7,460 nt of DNA from positions 1 through 7,460 of the forward strand of contig JABDFB010000101.1 of assembly GCA_013286765.1 (NCBI GenBank), given 5' to 3'. The notes under the pieces were generated by a model, which was given only the letters and a program-made list of their open reading frames with translations, made no database searches and had not been told where the DNA came from. Positions within the stretch are counted from its first letter, which is position 1; each line of letters begins with the position of its first letter. Both the position numbers and the translations under genes were made by a program. Positions 1 to 6,109 of this stretch are shown piece by piece. This stretch comes from Deltaproteobacteria bacterium. GTDB taxonomy: Bacteria; Bdellovibrionota; UBA1018.

Positions 1-1142
1 ACTTCAAGCCCGTCGAGCTCACGGCACTCCTCTATTGCTCAGGAAATGGCCGCGGCTTGTTTCAGCCTCCTGTCGCCGGCGTTCAATGGAAATATGGGGG
101 AATGGGTAATGTACACTGGCGAGGGATCCGCCTCAAAGATCTTCTGGCTAAGGCCGGGCTAAAAAAAAATGCAGTCGAAATCGAATTTAACGGTGCCGAT
201 GGCCCGGTATTTCCGAAAACGCCCGATTTCGTCAAAAGCCTACCTATAGAAAAAGCCTTAGACGACAACACATTAATCGCTTTTGAAATGAACGGTAAAC
301 CATTGCCTCAAAACCATGGTTTCCCGGCTCGACTGATCGTCCCGGGCTGGACAGCGACTTACTGGGTAAAGCAACTGACATCCATTCGGGCCCTTTCTAA
401 ACCCTCGGAAAGCTATTGGGTAGCGAAGGTCTATCGCGTTACAAAAGGAAAATTTTCTGCTGAAACGCCTTGGAAATCTCAAGAAACCGAGACCTCGACC
501 CCGATCACCGAACTTGCGGTAAATTCTGTAATCACAAACCCTACGGAGAATCGGCATATAAAACAAAATTCGAAAGTGACTATTCATGGCCTTGCCTGGG
601 ACGCGGGACATGGTCTCGCAAAAGTAGAAATCTCCGTAGACAATGGCAAAACCTGGAATAGTGTCCACTTAAACCAAGACAAAGAGCGCTTTTCGTGGCA
701 CTCGTTCACTTACTCTTTCGTCCCTAAAACGAGCGGAGAGTGGATTCTATCGTCTCGCGCTACTGATAAAATGGGCCATACGCAACCTGACCAGGCCGTC
801 CCCAGCGGAGCTGGATACCACTATAATGCGATTCAGAAGATGAAAATTGTGGTTGATGGATCTTCTGCTCCAAGCAATTCACCAAATAGGCGAAGCAATG
901 GAAAGTCTATAGGCGAACCCATTTTGGTTGAAGCTCCCGGAAGAGATAGAGTCACTGCTAACTGCATTATGTGCCACAGTCTCGATTATATCGAAATGAA
1001 TCATTTTTTAGGGCCTGACGAGTGGCAAAAAATTGTAAACAAAATGATTCAGAATTATGGGGCTCCGATTCAAGCTGCTGACGTTCCCGTTATTGTCGAC
1101 TATCTTACAAAGTGGTATGGCAAGAAACCTGCCCAACAATAG
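1..1142 (+). CDS. Sulfite dehydrogenase (SorA-like molybdopterin oxidoreductase) fused to C-terminal cytochrome c domain, 5'-truncated
   Basis: The reading frame is open from position 3, so the gene begins upstream of the window; 379 residues are visible. Numbered from position 3, residues 11-18 (YCSGNGRG) hold Cys12, which matches the cysteine that ligates molybdenum in the sulfite oxidase family. Further SorA-type blocks follow: GGMGNVHWRG, the HGFPARLIVPGW segment near 105-116 and TYWVKQLTSI near 119-128. Residues about 168-285 look like the Ig-like Mo-cofactor dimerisation domain (VEISVDNGKTW, then an ATDKMGHTQPD turn). A linker leads to a haem c domain with CIMCH at 321-325 (bases 963-977) and a candidate distal axial Met348 in KMIQNYGAPI. 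That tail resembles SorB, the separate cytochrome subunit of the SorAB enzyme. The known family reaction is sulfite + water to sulfate, with two electrons passed to cytochrome c in the periplasm. The signal peptide would lie outside the window. The enzyme family is clear; sulfite as substrate is inferred. Confidence 0.9.
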   Translation, partial: FKPVELTALLYCSGNGRGLFQPPVAGVQWKYGGMGNVHWRGIRLKDLLAKAGLKKNAVEIEFNGADGPVFPKTPDFVKSLPIEKALDDNTLIAFEMNGKPLPQNHGFPARLIVPGWTATYWVKQLTSIRALSKPSESYWVAKVYRVTKGKFSAETPWKSQETETSTPITELAVNSVITNPTENRHIKQNSKVTIHGLAWDAGHGLAKVEISVDNGKTWNSVHLNQDKERFSWHSFTYSFVPKTSGEWILSSRATDKMGHTQPDQAVPSGAGYHYNAIQKMKIVVDGSSAPSNSPNRRSNGKSIGEPILVEAPGRDRVTANCIMCHSLDYIEMNHFLGPDEWQKIVNKMIQNYGAPIQAADVPVIVDYLTKWYGKKPAQQ

Positions 1143-1514
1143 GTGACCTATATTTTTACAAACAATGTTTTAATAGATACCGCTTTGATTGAAACAGTCC
1201 TCATTGACAATGACCCACTCGTTTTGCTCTGTTGGAAAATATCGGCAAAACGACATGAAAAATCCATTCGGCTATACGCAAGTCCAAATGATTTCATGAA
1301 AGAACAGGAGCATATTCCAAGAAGCACCCCTATCTATATTGACTCCAATCTGGATGACAACACGAAAGGAGAAGATATTGCACAAAACATCTATCAGCTC
1401 GGATTCACCCAAATCTATCTTGCCACCGGATATCCAGAACGCTTCTTGGCAACGAAATCTCAATTATGTAACATATGTAGAGTAGTAGGAAAGGATCCTC
1501 CATGGGAAAAGTGA
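1143..1514 (+). CDS. Stand-alone receiver (CheY-like) domain protein
   Basis: This 123-residue protein is almost entirely one receiver domain. Its landmarks are the acidic start LIDNDPLV (Asp22, with Asn23 where the second acidic residue is normal), the phospho-acceptor candidate Asp67 in IYIDSNL, Thr95 in LATGY and Lys117 in VVGKDPPW. Spacings of 45, 28 and 22 residues are close to those of CheY (D12-D57-T87-K109). The wording IDSNL...GF..IYLATGY...VVGKDPPW is typical of receivers at the C-terminus of hybrid histidine kinases; here no kinase or output domain is attached. The first possible start is GTG 1143, directly after the upstream TAG and in the same frame. TTG 1185 is the next candidate, and no Shine-Dalgarno sequence precedes either, so expression would rely on coupling to the upstream gene. 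It overlaps the next gene by 13 bases. It may be a functional single-domain regulator or phosphate sink, or the surviving end of a degraded hybrid kinase. The domain call is firm; the start and function are not. Confidence 0.72.
   Translation: MTYIFTNNVLIDTALIETVLIDNDPLVLLCWKISAKRHEKSIRLYASPNDFMKEQEHIPRSTPIYIDSNLDDNTKGEDIAQNIYQLGFTQIYLATGYPERFLATKSQLCNICRVVGKDPPWEK
1491..1495 (+). promoter_or_regulatory. Ribosome binding site of the M28 peptidase gene
   Basis: AAGGA at 1491-1495 lies six bases before ATG 1502 and sits inside the end of the receiver gene. It supports 1502 as the start and shows that translation of the peptidase is probably coupled to the overlapping receiver gene. Confidence 0.6.
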
Positions 1515-3820
1515 GATCAAAACTTCTTGTAGTAGGTTCGGCTTTGCTAGGGTTCATAGCAATTGCAACGATCTCTTCAACCTCCCCGCCCCATGCACTT
1601 GATGCGAAAGCACCTTCAATGGAATTTTCCGCTGGCAGAGCCATGCGGATTATTGATTTGATCTCGAAAGAACCACACCCTGTCGGCTCCATGGCTCATG
1701 AAAGGGTAGCAGCAATTATTTTTGAAGAGCTAAAGAAATTGGGAATTACACCCTATATTCAAGAAACAGTTTCTGGGGCCCTGACTGTCGGCATTCACAA
1801 GGTGTCCTCTATCAGAAATATTTACGCAAAAATTCCAGGCACGGGGAATTCAAAAGCCATCCTGCTCAGCTCACACTATGATTCTGTCGCCGGAAGTCGC
1901 GGCGCAAGTGATGATGGCTCAGGAGTCGCTACGCTTCTTGAAACTGCGCGGGCATTAAAACACTCGTCTGCGCTCAAAAATGATATCATCTTATTATTTA
2001 CTGATGCAGAGGAAGAATTTCTCCTCGGCGCTGTAGTATTTACCCATTCAAATCCTTGGAAAAATCAAATCGGGCTGGCTCTCAATTTCGAAGCACGGGG
2101 TAGCCATGGACCATCTGCAATGTTTCAGACTACCGGTAACAACGGATTTCTCATTAAGGGTCTTGCAAAAGTGGCTCCCTATCCAATCGCAAATTCTGTG
2201 GTATCAAGCATTTCAAAGGCTCTACCTAATGAAACTGATCTACTCGTTTTTAAGAGAAGTGGTCTATTAGGTTTGGATTTTGCCTATGCTGATGGACTCA
2301 ATAGATACCATTCCTATCATGATAGCGCAGAAACCATCGATCCGAAGAGTCTGCAACACCACGGGTCCTATGCCCTTTCTTTAGCACGTTATTTCGGAAT
2401 GCTCGATCTGCACTCGATCCAACGCCCCGATCTAGTTTACTTCGACGTATTCGGGAAAATACTAATCGACTATTCGCAATGGTTTGCGAGAGTTCTGGGC
2501 TTTCTGACACTAGGTGCATTTATAGCGGTTTTCTTAAAATATCGGAAAACAAGGGACTCTAAAAAGGTTTCTCCATTGAAGCTCTGGATCATGGCATTGG
2601 CACCATGGCTGCTTGTTTTAATTGCAACTGGACTCTATAACGCCCTATTGAGCACAATAAAGGATCCGAGTCTTTTTATTAACTATCCAACTTTGTTTAT
2701 ATGGCCCTATTTGTTAATTACTGTGGGGATATTTCTGCTCCTAATCTCCCGCTATGAAAAAAACTGGGGAATACAGAGTCTCACTTTTGGCACTCTTTAC
2801 CCATGGGCAGCTCTCACATTGCTCACTTCGTTATTTGCCCCGACAGCGAGTTATTTTTTTCAATGGTGTCTCCTGTCCTCTCTCACTGCTTACGTAGTAA
2901 GATTCACTGCGGCTTCGAAGAAAGAAACTCCGCTGAAAATATTGGGGACTTTTGTGGTACTGATTCCTGCTGTATTTTTTTCATCTGGATTAGCATATGG
3001 CCTTTTTACAATGGAAAATGGGGGCGGACCGGCACTAACCGCCTTAGTAGTAACGCTAGGACTAGGACTTATCATTCCGGTGATTAGTTTTATTCCGATC
3101 GAGTATCGAAAACGTGCCGGAATGGGCTTAATTCCGATAGGAATTATATTAGGCCTCATCCTTACAGGATTCTGCCAGTTTAGTGGAAATAAACCCCAGC
3201 AAAGCCATATCATGTATGGGGTAGATGTTGAAAAAAATCAGGCTTTCTGGTTCACCCAAGAACACCAGCCTCGCTGGGTCGAACAATTTATACGCAAAGA
3301 TAGCGAAGAACTACCTCTGCCGAGTTTTTCTCCAAGTATTAAGCCTGTTCGATTCTCGCCCGCTCCACTACTAAACTTACTTGCTCCTGAAATAGAGGTA
3401 GTTTCTGATCAGACTGAAAATGCAGTTCGGAATTTGGTTTTTAAAATACATTCAAAACGAAACGCAAGATGCATCCAGATGTGGGAAGAAACAGGAATTC
3501 CGATCTCAAAAACGGCGGTTGACGGAAACGTGTTCAAAGCTTTCGCTCGTTTTTCTCCCAAAATCGACCGAATGATCTGGGAATGGATGACCAGTACCCA
3601 ATCGAAATCGGAATGGAAATTCAACTTCTGCGCAGTCCCCTCTCAGGGGTTTACGTTGGCGATTTCATTACCAGCGGAAACAAGACCTGTATTTAGAATT
3701 GTAGACGAGACTCTTGGACTTCCGCAGTTTGAACACTATAAATTCTTACCACGCCCACCAGAAGTGATCCCTGACATGTGGAGCGATCGAACACTGGTGA
3801 GCAGGACACTGAAATTGTAG
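1502..3820 (+). CDS. Membrane-bound M28 family zinc metallopeptidase
   Basis: This 772-residue protein has a signal-anchor helix (about 8-27) followed by an M28 aminopeptidase domain (about 45-305). The two-zinc ligand set is complete: His125 (SSHYDSV), Asp137 (ASDDGSG), Glu171 with catalytic Glu170 (DAEEE), Glu197 (NFEARGSHGP) and His270 (NRYHSYHDS). The wording YHSYHDSAETIDP and SLQHHGSYALSLARYFG matches the membrane M28 group that includes eukaryotic ER (Fxna/ERMP1) and vacuolar (Pff1) peptidases. About eight transmembrane helices follow (roughly 332-346, 361-385, 395-416, 425-447, 451-468, 478-502, 509-532, 540-558). A C-terminal domain of about 210 residues comes last and I assign it no family. 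The peptidase and the tail are probably periplasmic, acting on N-termini of peptides or exported proteins. The start ATG 1502 has AAGGA upstream. The gene overlaps the receiver gene and ends just before a large inverted repeat. Class is confident; substrate is unknown. Confidence 0.9.
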   Translation: MGKVRSKLLVVGSALLGFIAIATISSTSPPHALDAKAPSMEFSAGRAMRIIDLISKEPHPVGSMAHERVAAIIFEELKKLGITPYIQETVSGALTVGIHKVSSIRNIYAKIPGTGNSKAILLSSHYDSVAGSRGASDDGSGVATLLETARALKHSSALKNDIILLFTDAEEEFLLGAVVFTHSNPWKNQIGLALNFEARGSHGPSAMFQTTGNNGFLIKGLAKVAPYPIANSVVSSISKALPNETDLLVFKRSGLLGLDFAYADGLNRYHSYHDSAETIDPKSLQHHGSYALSLARYFGMLDLHSIQRPDLVYFDVFGKILIDYSQWFARVLGFLTLGAFIAVFLKYRKTRDSKKVSPLKLWIMALAPWLLVLIATGLYNALLSTIKDPSLFINYPTLFIWPYLLITVGIFLLLISRYEKNWGIQSLTFGTLYPWAALTLLTSLFAPTASYFFQWCLLSSLTAYVVRFTAASKKETPLKILGTFVVLIPAVFFSSGLAYGLFTMENGGGPALTALVVTLGLGLIIPVISFIPIEYRKRAGMGLIPIGIILGLILTGFCQFSGNKPQQSHIMYGVDVEKNQAFWFTQEHQPRWVEQFIRKDSEELPLPSFSPSIKPVRFSPAPLLNLLAPEIEVVSDQTENAVRNLVFKIHSKRNARCIQMWEETGIPISKTAVDGNVFKAFARFSPKIDRMIWEWMTSTQSKSEWKFNFCAVPSQGFTLAISLPAETRPVFRIVDETLGLPQFEHYKFLPRPPEVIPDMWSDRTLVSRTLKL

Positions 3821-3825
3821 CTCAA

Positions 3826-3952
3826 ATGCATTTCCGCGAAATAAGATTTTTGGCTTCAGACGCTTCGAGGCCAAGGATTGGCCTCGAAGACTCCTCTTGC
3901 CGGCGGCAGCTTCCGAAGTATCAAGCCAAAAAGATATTTCGCCACCTTGCAT
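3826..3952. repeat. Nested imperfect inverted repeat, MITE-like or structured RNA
   Basis: This intergenic palindrome is built of nested arms. Outer arms are ATGCA (3826-3830) with TGCAT (3948-3952), GCGAAAT (3836-3842) with ATTTCGC (3936-3942), and TTTTTGGCTT (3847-3856) with AAGCCAAAAA (3923-3932). The unpaired gaps are symmetric (5/5 bases) or nearly so (4/3). Inside is a perfect 12-bp hairpin, CTTCGAGGCCAA at 3863-3874 pairing with 3878-3889 around a GGA loop. Two smaller stems follow, TGCC/GGCA at 3898-3908 and CTT/AAG around CCG at 3910-3918. The fold is branched, like a cloverleaf. It begins six bases after the peptidase stop codon. No T-run follows the strong hairpin, so it is not a textbook intrinsic terminator. 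It could be a non-autonomous mobile element, an mRNA-stabilising 3' structure or an atypical terminator. The pairing is read directly; the role is unknown. Confidence 0.75.
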
Positions 3953-3981
3953 GATTCAAAAACTTATGTGACCATCATAAT

Positions 3982-4194
3982 ATGGATAATCAAGTTGATA
4001 CTAAAAAGTGCGGATGTGTTTGTCATAAATTTCGTGGCATTCTAATCGTCCTATTCGGATTAGTATTCTTACTAGGATCACTAGACGTACTCAGTCAAAA
4101 AGTAGTCAATATTTCCTGGCCCATAATTGTGATGATCTTTGGTTTCATGAAGGCTTTTGGCAAGGGGCGCTGCGGTTGTTGCAAGTCCGCATAA
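3982..4194 (+). CDS. Small two-helix membrane protein with cysteine clusters at both ends
   Basis: This 70-residue protein has two predicted membrane helices (about 19-36 and 43-58). Cys10, Cys12, Cys14 and His15 (KCGCVCHK) lie before the first helix, and Cys64, Cys66 and Cys67 (RCGCCK) follow the second. Basic residues flank both clusters, so by the positive-inside rule both ends probably face the cytoplasm, where six Cys and one His could jointly bind a metal ion. The body (ILIVLFGLVFLLGSL...ISWPIIVMIFG) resembles the short LiaF/DUF5668-type helical hairpin found in many small bacterial membrane proteins. ATG 3982 is the only sensible start, although no clear Shine-Dalgarno sequence precedes it. 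It appears to stand alone between a structured intergenic region and the DUF2844 gene. Coding status is well supported by its membrane-protein pattern; function is unknown. Confidence 0.75.
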   Translation: MDNQVDTKKCGCVCHKFRGILIVLFGLVFLLGSLDVLSQKVVNISWPIIVMIFGFMKAFGKGRCGCCKSA

Positions 4195-4225
4195 ACAGTC
4201 CATTTGAGATAGCATTGCAGCCATT

Positions 4226-4243
4226 TAGCGTCGCATAACGCTA
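4226..4243 (+). terminator. Small hairpin after the cysteine-rich membrane protein gene, possible weak terminator
   Basis: TAGCGT (4226-4231) and ACGCTA (4238-4243) pair perfectly around a six-base loop. A/T-rich sequence without a clean T-run follows. It lies in the 76-base gap before the DUF2844 gene, so it could be a weak terminator or an untranslated-leader hairpin. Confidence 0.25.
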
Positions 4244-4270
4244 TAACAAAAATTATTTTATTTAACTCAC

Positions 4271-4735
4271 ATGATAAACTTAAAACGGCTTTTCCAAGCC
4301 TTCCTTACGATGTTTTTCTTCTTTTCCACTGTTCAACCCTTGCTAGCAGGACTGGGCGACATGGAAGACTCCGTCAAACGAGACCAGCTCACCTTCCGCG
4401 GAAACCGGCACTCTACTGTTAAAGACACCTTCACGATTCATGAAATCTCATTGAGTGGTAGATTAATTAAGGAATATGTCAATCGCGACGGAATTGTTTT
4501 TGCGGTTGCCTGGCGCGGCATTTCTCAACCCGATTTGGCCGTTCTCTTTGGCTCATACTACCAGGAATATCTAAGCGAGACCTCCAGACAGAATCAGAAC
4601 CAACGAAATAGCCTGAGAATGACAAAAACAAAAAATGTTACTGTAGAACGTCATGGCCATATGCGTGACATCCGAGGAAAGGCATATCTTTCAAGACTAC
4701 TGCCGGCAAACATTACTCCTGAGGAGATCCAATAG
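4271..4735 (+). CDS. DUF2844 domain-containing exported protein
   Basis: This 154-residue protein starts with a Sec-type signal peptide: MINLKRLF, a Phe-rich hydrophobic core, and probable cleavage after Ala26 (PLLA, then GLGD). The mature part carries DUF2844 blocks: FTIHEISLSGRLIKEYV (54-70), DGIVFAVAWRG (73-83), PDLAVLFGSYYQEY (87-100), and the C-terminal HGHMRDIRGKAYL and LLPANIT segments. The family has no established function. It is commonly encoded beside DUF3443, as here: its TAG stop is one base before the ATG of that lipoprotein gene. ATG 4271 gives a normal signal peptide but has no clear Shine-Dalgarno sequence. It probably acts in the periplasm or at the outer membrane together with the DUF3443 protein. 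The domain call is confident; the role is open. Confidence 0.85.
   Translation: MINLKRLFQAFLTMFFFFSTVQPLLAGLGDMEDSVKRDQLTFRGNRHSTVKDTFTIHEISLSGRLIKEYVNRDGIVFAVAWRGISQPDLAVLFGSYYQEYLSETSRQNQNQRNSLRMTKTKNVTVERHGHMRDIRGKAYLSRLLPANITPEEIQ
4721..4726 (+). promoter_or_regulatory. Ribosome binding site that decides the DUF3443 start
   Basis: GAGGAG lies ten bases before ATG 4737 and inside the end of the DUF2844 gene. It favours 4737 over the in-frame ATG 4653 further upstream and over ATG 4803, which has no comparable site. Confidence 0.55.
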
Positions 4736-4736
4736 C

Positions 4737-6032
4737 ATGCCTCGAACGGAGAATCGCACTAAGAAGTCAGAAGAAAGACTATTGCCAGCAGCACCGATCC
4801 ATATGCGTTTTGCGTTCATCTTAGCGCTATTCTTATCCGTCTTCTTATCCGGTTGCTTTGATACCCAAGGTCCCTCCAGTCCCACTATTCCTTCAAATTC
4901 CCCTAACACCGCTGCGCCTTTTCTGAATGCTCAAGGTGCAAACGTTATGAGCGTCCAAGTGGGAGGCACCTCTCTATGTGGAACCTACGGCTACTTGAAC
5001 GAGCCTTGTGTCACTGTGACAGTTTGCGTACCTGGAACCAACACCTGCCAGACCATTTCAGACATTCTACTTGATACTGGCAGCACTGGCCTTCGTGTTT
5101 TTTCATCCGTGCTCAATCTCTCTCTTCCTCCCATAAAAGACAGTTCAGGTAATACTATCGCCCAATGTGCACAATTTGGAACAGGTAGCGACTGGGGATC
5201 ACTGGCAAGTGCCGACGTTGTCTTAGGTAATGAACCCGCCGCCACTGTTCCCATCCAGCTCATTGACAAAAATCTCGCGGGAATTCCCAGCCAATGCCAA
5301 CAGGCAGATATCGATCCCAGGTCAGCCGGATACAACGGAATCTTGGGACTTGGATTATTCAAAGAAGACTGCGGTCTTGCTTGCGAACAGGATTCGACAT
5401 TACAAATTTATTATTCATGCACATCGAGTACCTGCACCAGCACCACCGTACAGAAAAGCCAACAACTTCAGAATCCTATTCCATCTCTACCCACTGACAA
5501 CAACGGACTTATTGTCGCGCTCCCTGCAATTGATCCGCAGGGTGTTTCCTCTGCAAGTGGAGTCGTTATTCTCGGAATCGGAACAAACACTAACAATTCC
5601 GTTAAAAATATGACTGCATTCTCTGCAGACGACATCGGGAATTTCTTTACTTCCTTCAACAACCAGATACTCGACGGGTCTTTTATCGACAGCGGATCCA
5701 ACGGTCTTTTTTTCCCCAATCTGACTTCCATTGCTAACTGCGATGGAAGTATCATGTCGTCAGATTTTTATTGTCCTCCGTCGACATTAACACTCTCAGC
5801 AATTCCGGTTTCTTCAGATGGAAAATCTGCGCTATCAGTTTCGTTCAACATCGCAAACGCTGATACGCTCGTCTCCAATAATACCAGCGCCTTGGCTTTC
5901 GCCAATTTTGGCGGCAGCGGCTCATCAAATAGTTTTGACTGGGGACTTCCGTTTTTCTTCGGCCGCGCCGTTGCCATAGGAGTAGAGAACACCTCTTCAT
6001 CATTGGGTACAGGATCCTACTGGGCATTTTGA
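4737..6032 (+). CDS. DUF3443 lipoprotein with pepsin-like aspartic protease motifs
   Basis: This 431-residue protein has a long basic N-terminus, a hydrophobic stretch (25-37) and a lipobox LSGC ending at Cys40, so it is a predicted lipoprotein. DUF3443 blocks are clear: VTVTVCVPGTNTCQTI (92-107), LLDTGSTGLRV (111-121), GYNGILGLGLF (198-208) and FDWGLPFFFGRAVAIGVE (400-417). Several features line up in order with pepsin-type (A1) proteases: Asp113 in DTGS, QFGTGS (146-151) where pepsin has its YGTG flap, GILGLG (201-206), SGVVILGIG (274-282), and a second Asp318 in FIDSGSNG. The two Asp are 205 residues apart (183 in pepsin). The mature part has twelve further cysteines, suggesting disulfides in an oxidising compartment. 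The frame is open back to ATG 4653, but ATG 4737 has GAGGAG upstream and avoids deep overlap with DUF2844. Family membership is confident; protease activity is inference. Confidence 0.87.
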   Translation: MPRTENRTKKSEERLLPAAPIHMRFAFILALFLSVFLSGCFDTQGPSSPTIPSNSPNTAAPFLNAQGANVMSVQVGGTSLCGTYGYLNEPCVTVTVCVPGTNTCQTISDILLDTGSTGLRVFSSVLNLSLPPIKDSSGNTIAQCAQFGTGSDWGSLASADVVLGNEPAATVPIQLIDKNLAGIPSQCQQADIDPRSAGYNGILGLGLFKEDCGLACEQDSTLQIYYSCTSSTCTSTTVQKSQQLQNPIPSLPTDNNGLIVALPAIDPQGVSSASGVVILGIGTNTNNSVKNMTAFSADDIGNFFTSFNNQILDGSFIDSGSNGLFFPNLTSIANCDGSIMSSDFYCPPSTLTLSAIPVSSDGKSALSVSFNIANADTLVSNNTSALAFANFGGSGSSNSFDWGLPFFFGRAVAIGVENTSSSLGTGSYWAF

Positions 6033-6090
6033 TTTTTATTGTTTCTAAGGACATATTTTGAGAAAACTAAATGATTCAAAAAGCCTGAAG

Positions 6091-6097
6091 AAAGGAG
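6091..6097 (+). promoter_or_regulatory. Ribosome binding site of the MscS-type gene
   Basis: AAAGGAG lies twelve bases before ATG 6110. A TGA in the same frame at 6104 excludes any earlier start, so the site and the start agree. Confidence 0.5.
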
Positions 6098-6109
6098 AGT
6101 GTCTGAGTT

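Noticed and set aside
273..668. A 131-residue open frame on the minus strand inside the sulfite dehydrogenase gene
   Set aside because: Its translation has no recognisable domain and lies antisense to well-conserved molybdenum-enzyme blocks; it is a shadow frame. The same holds for other antisense frames at 1405-1692, 2890-3213 and 4991-5362.
3822..3959. TCAA at 3822-3825 and 3956-3959 as target-site duplication of a mobile element
   Set aside because: Four bases are too few to trust and the right copy is three bases away from the end of the inverted repeat.
3821..3981. Integron attC-like recombination site
   Set aside because: The palindrome is of suitable size, but the RYYYAAC and GTTRRRY core boxes are absent at its ends and no integrase or cassette pattern is present.
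3976..3981. CATAAT as a -10 promoter box for the small membrane protein
   Set aside because: It abuts the ATG start at 3982, leaving no room for a leader, and no -35 box lies at usable spacing.
4653..4736. Upstream in-frame ATG that would lengthen the DUF3443 protein by 28 residues
   Set aside because: It would overlap DUF2844 by more than 80 bases, has no ribosome binding site, and would put the lipobox nearly 70 residues from the start.
3951..6082. The 12-base word ATGATTCAAAAA occurs at 3951 and again at 6071
   Set aside because: One 12-base repeat is expected by chance in a window of this size, and the flanking sequences do not match.
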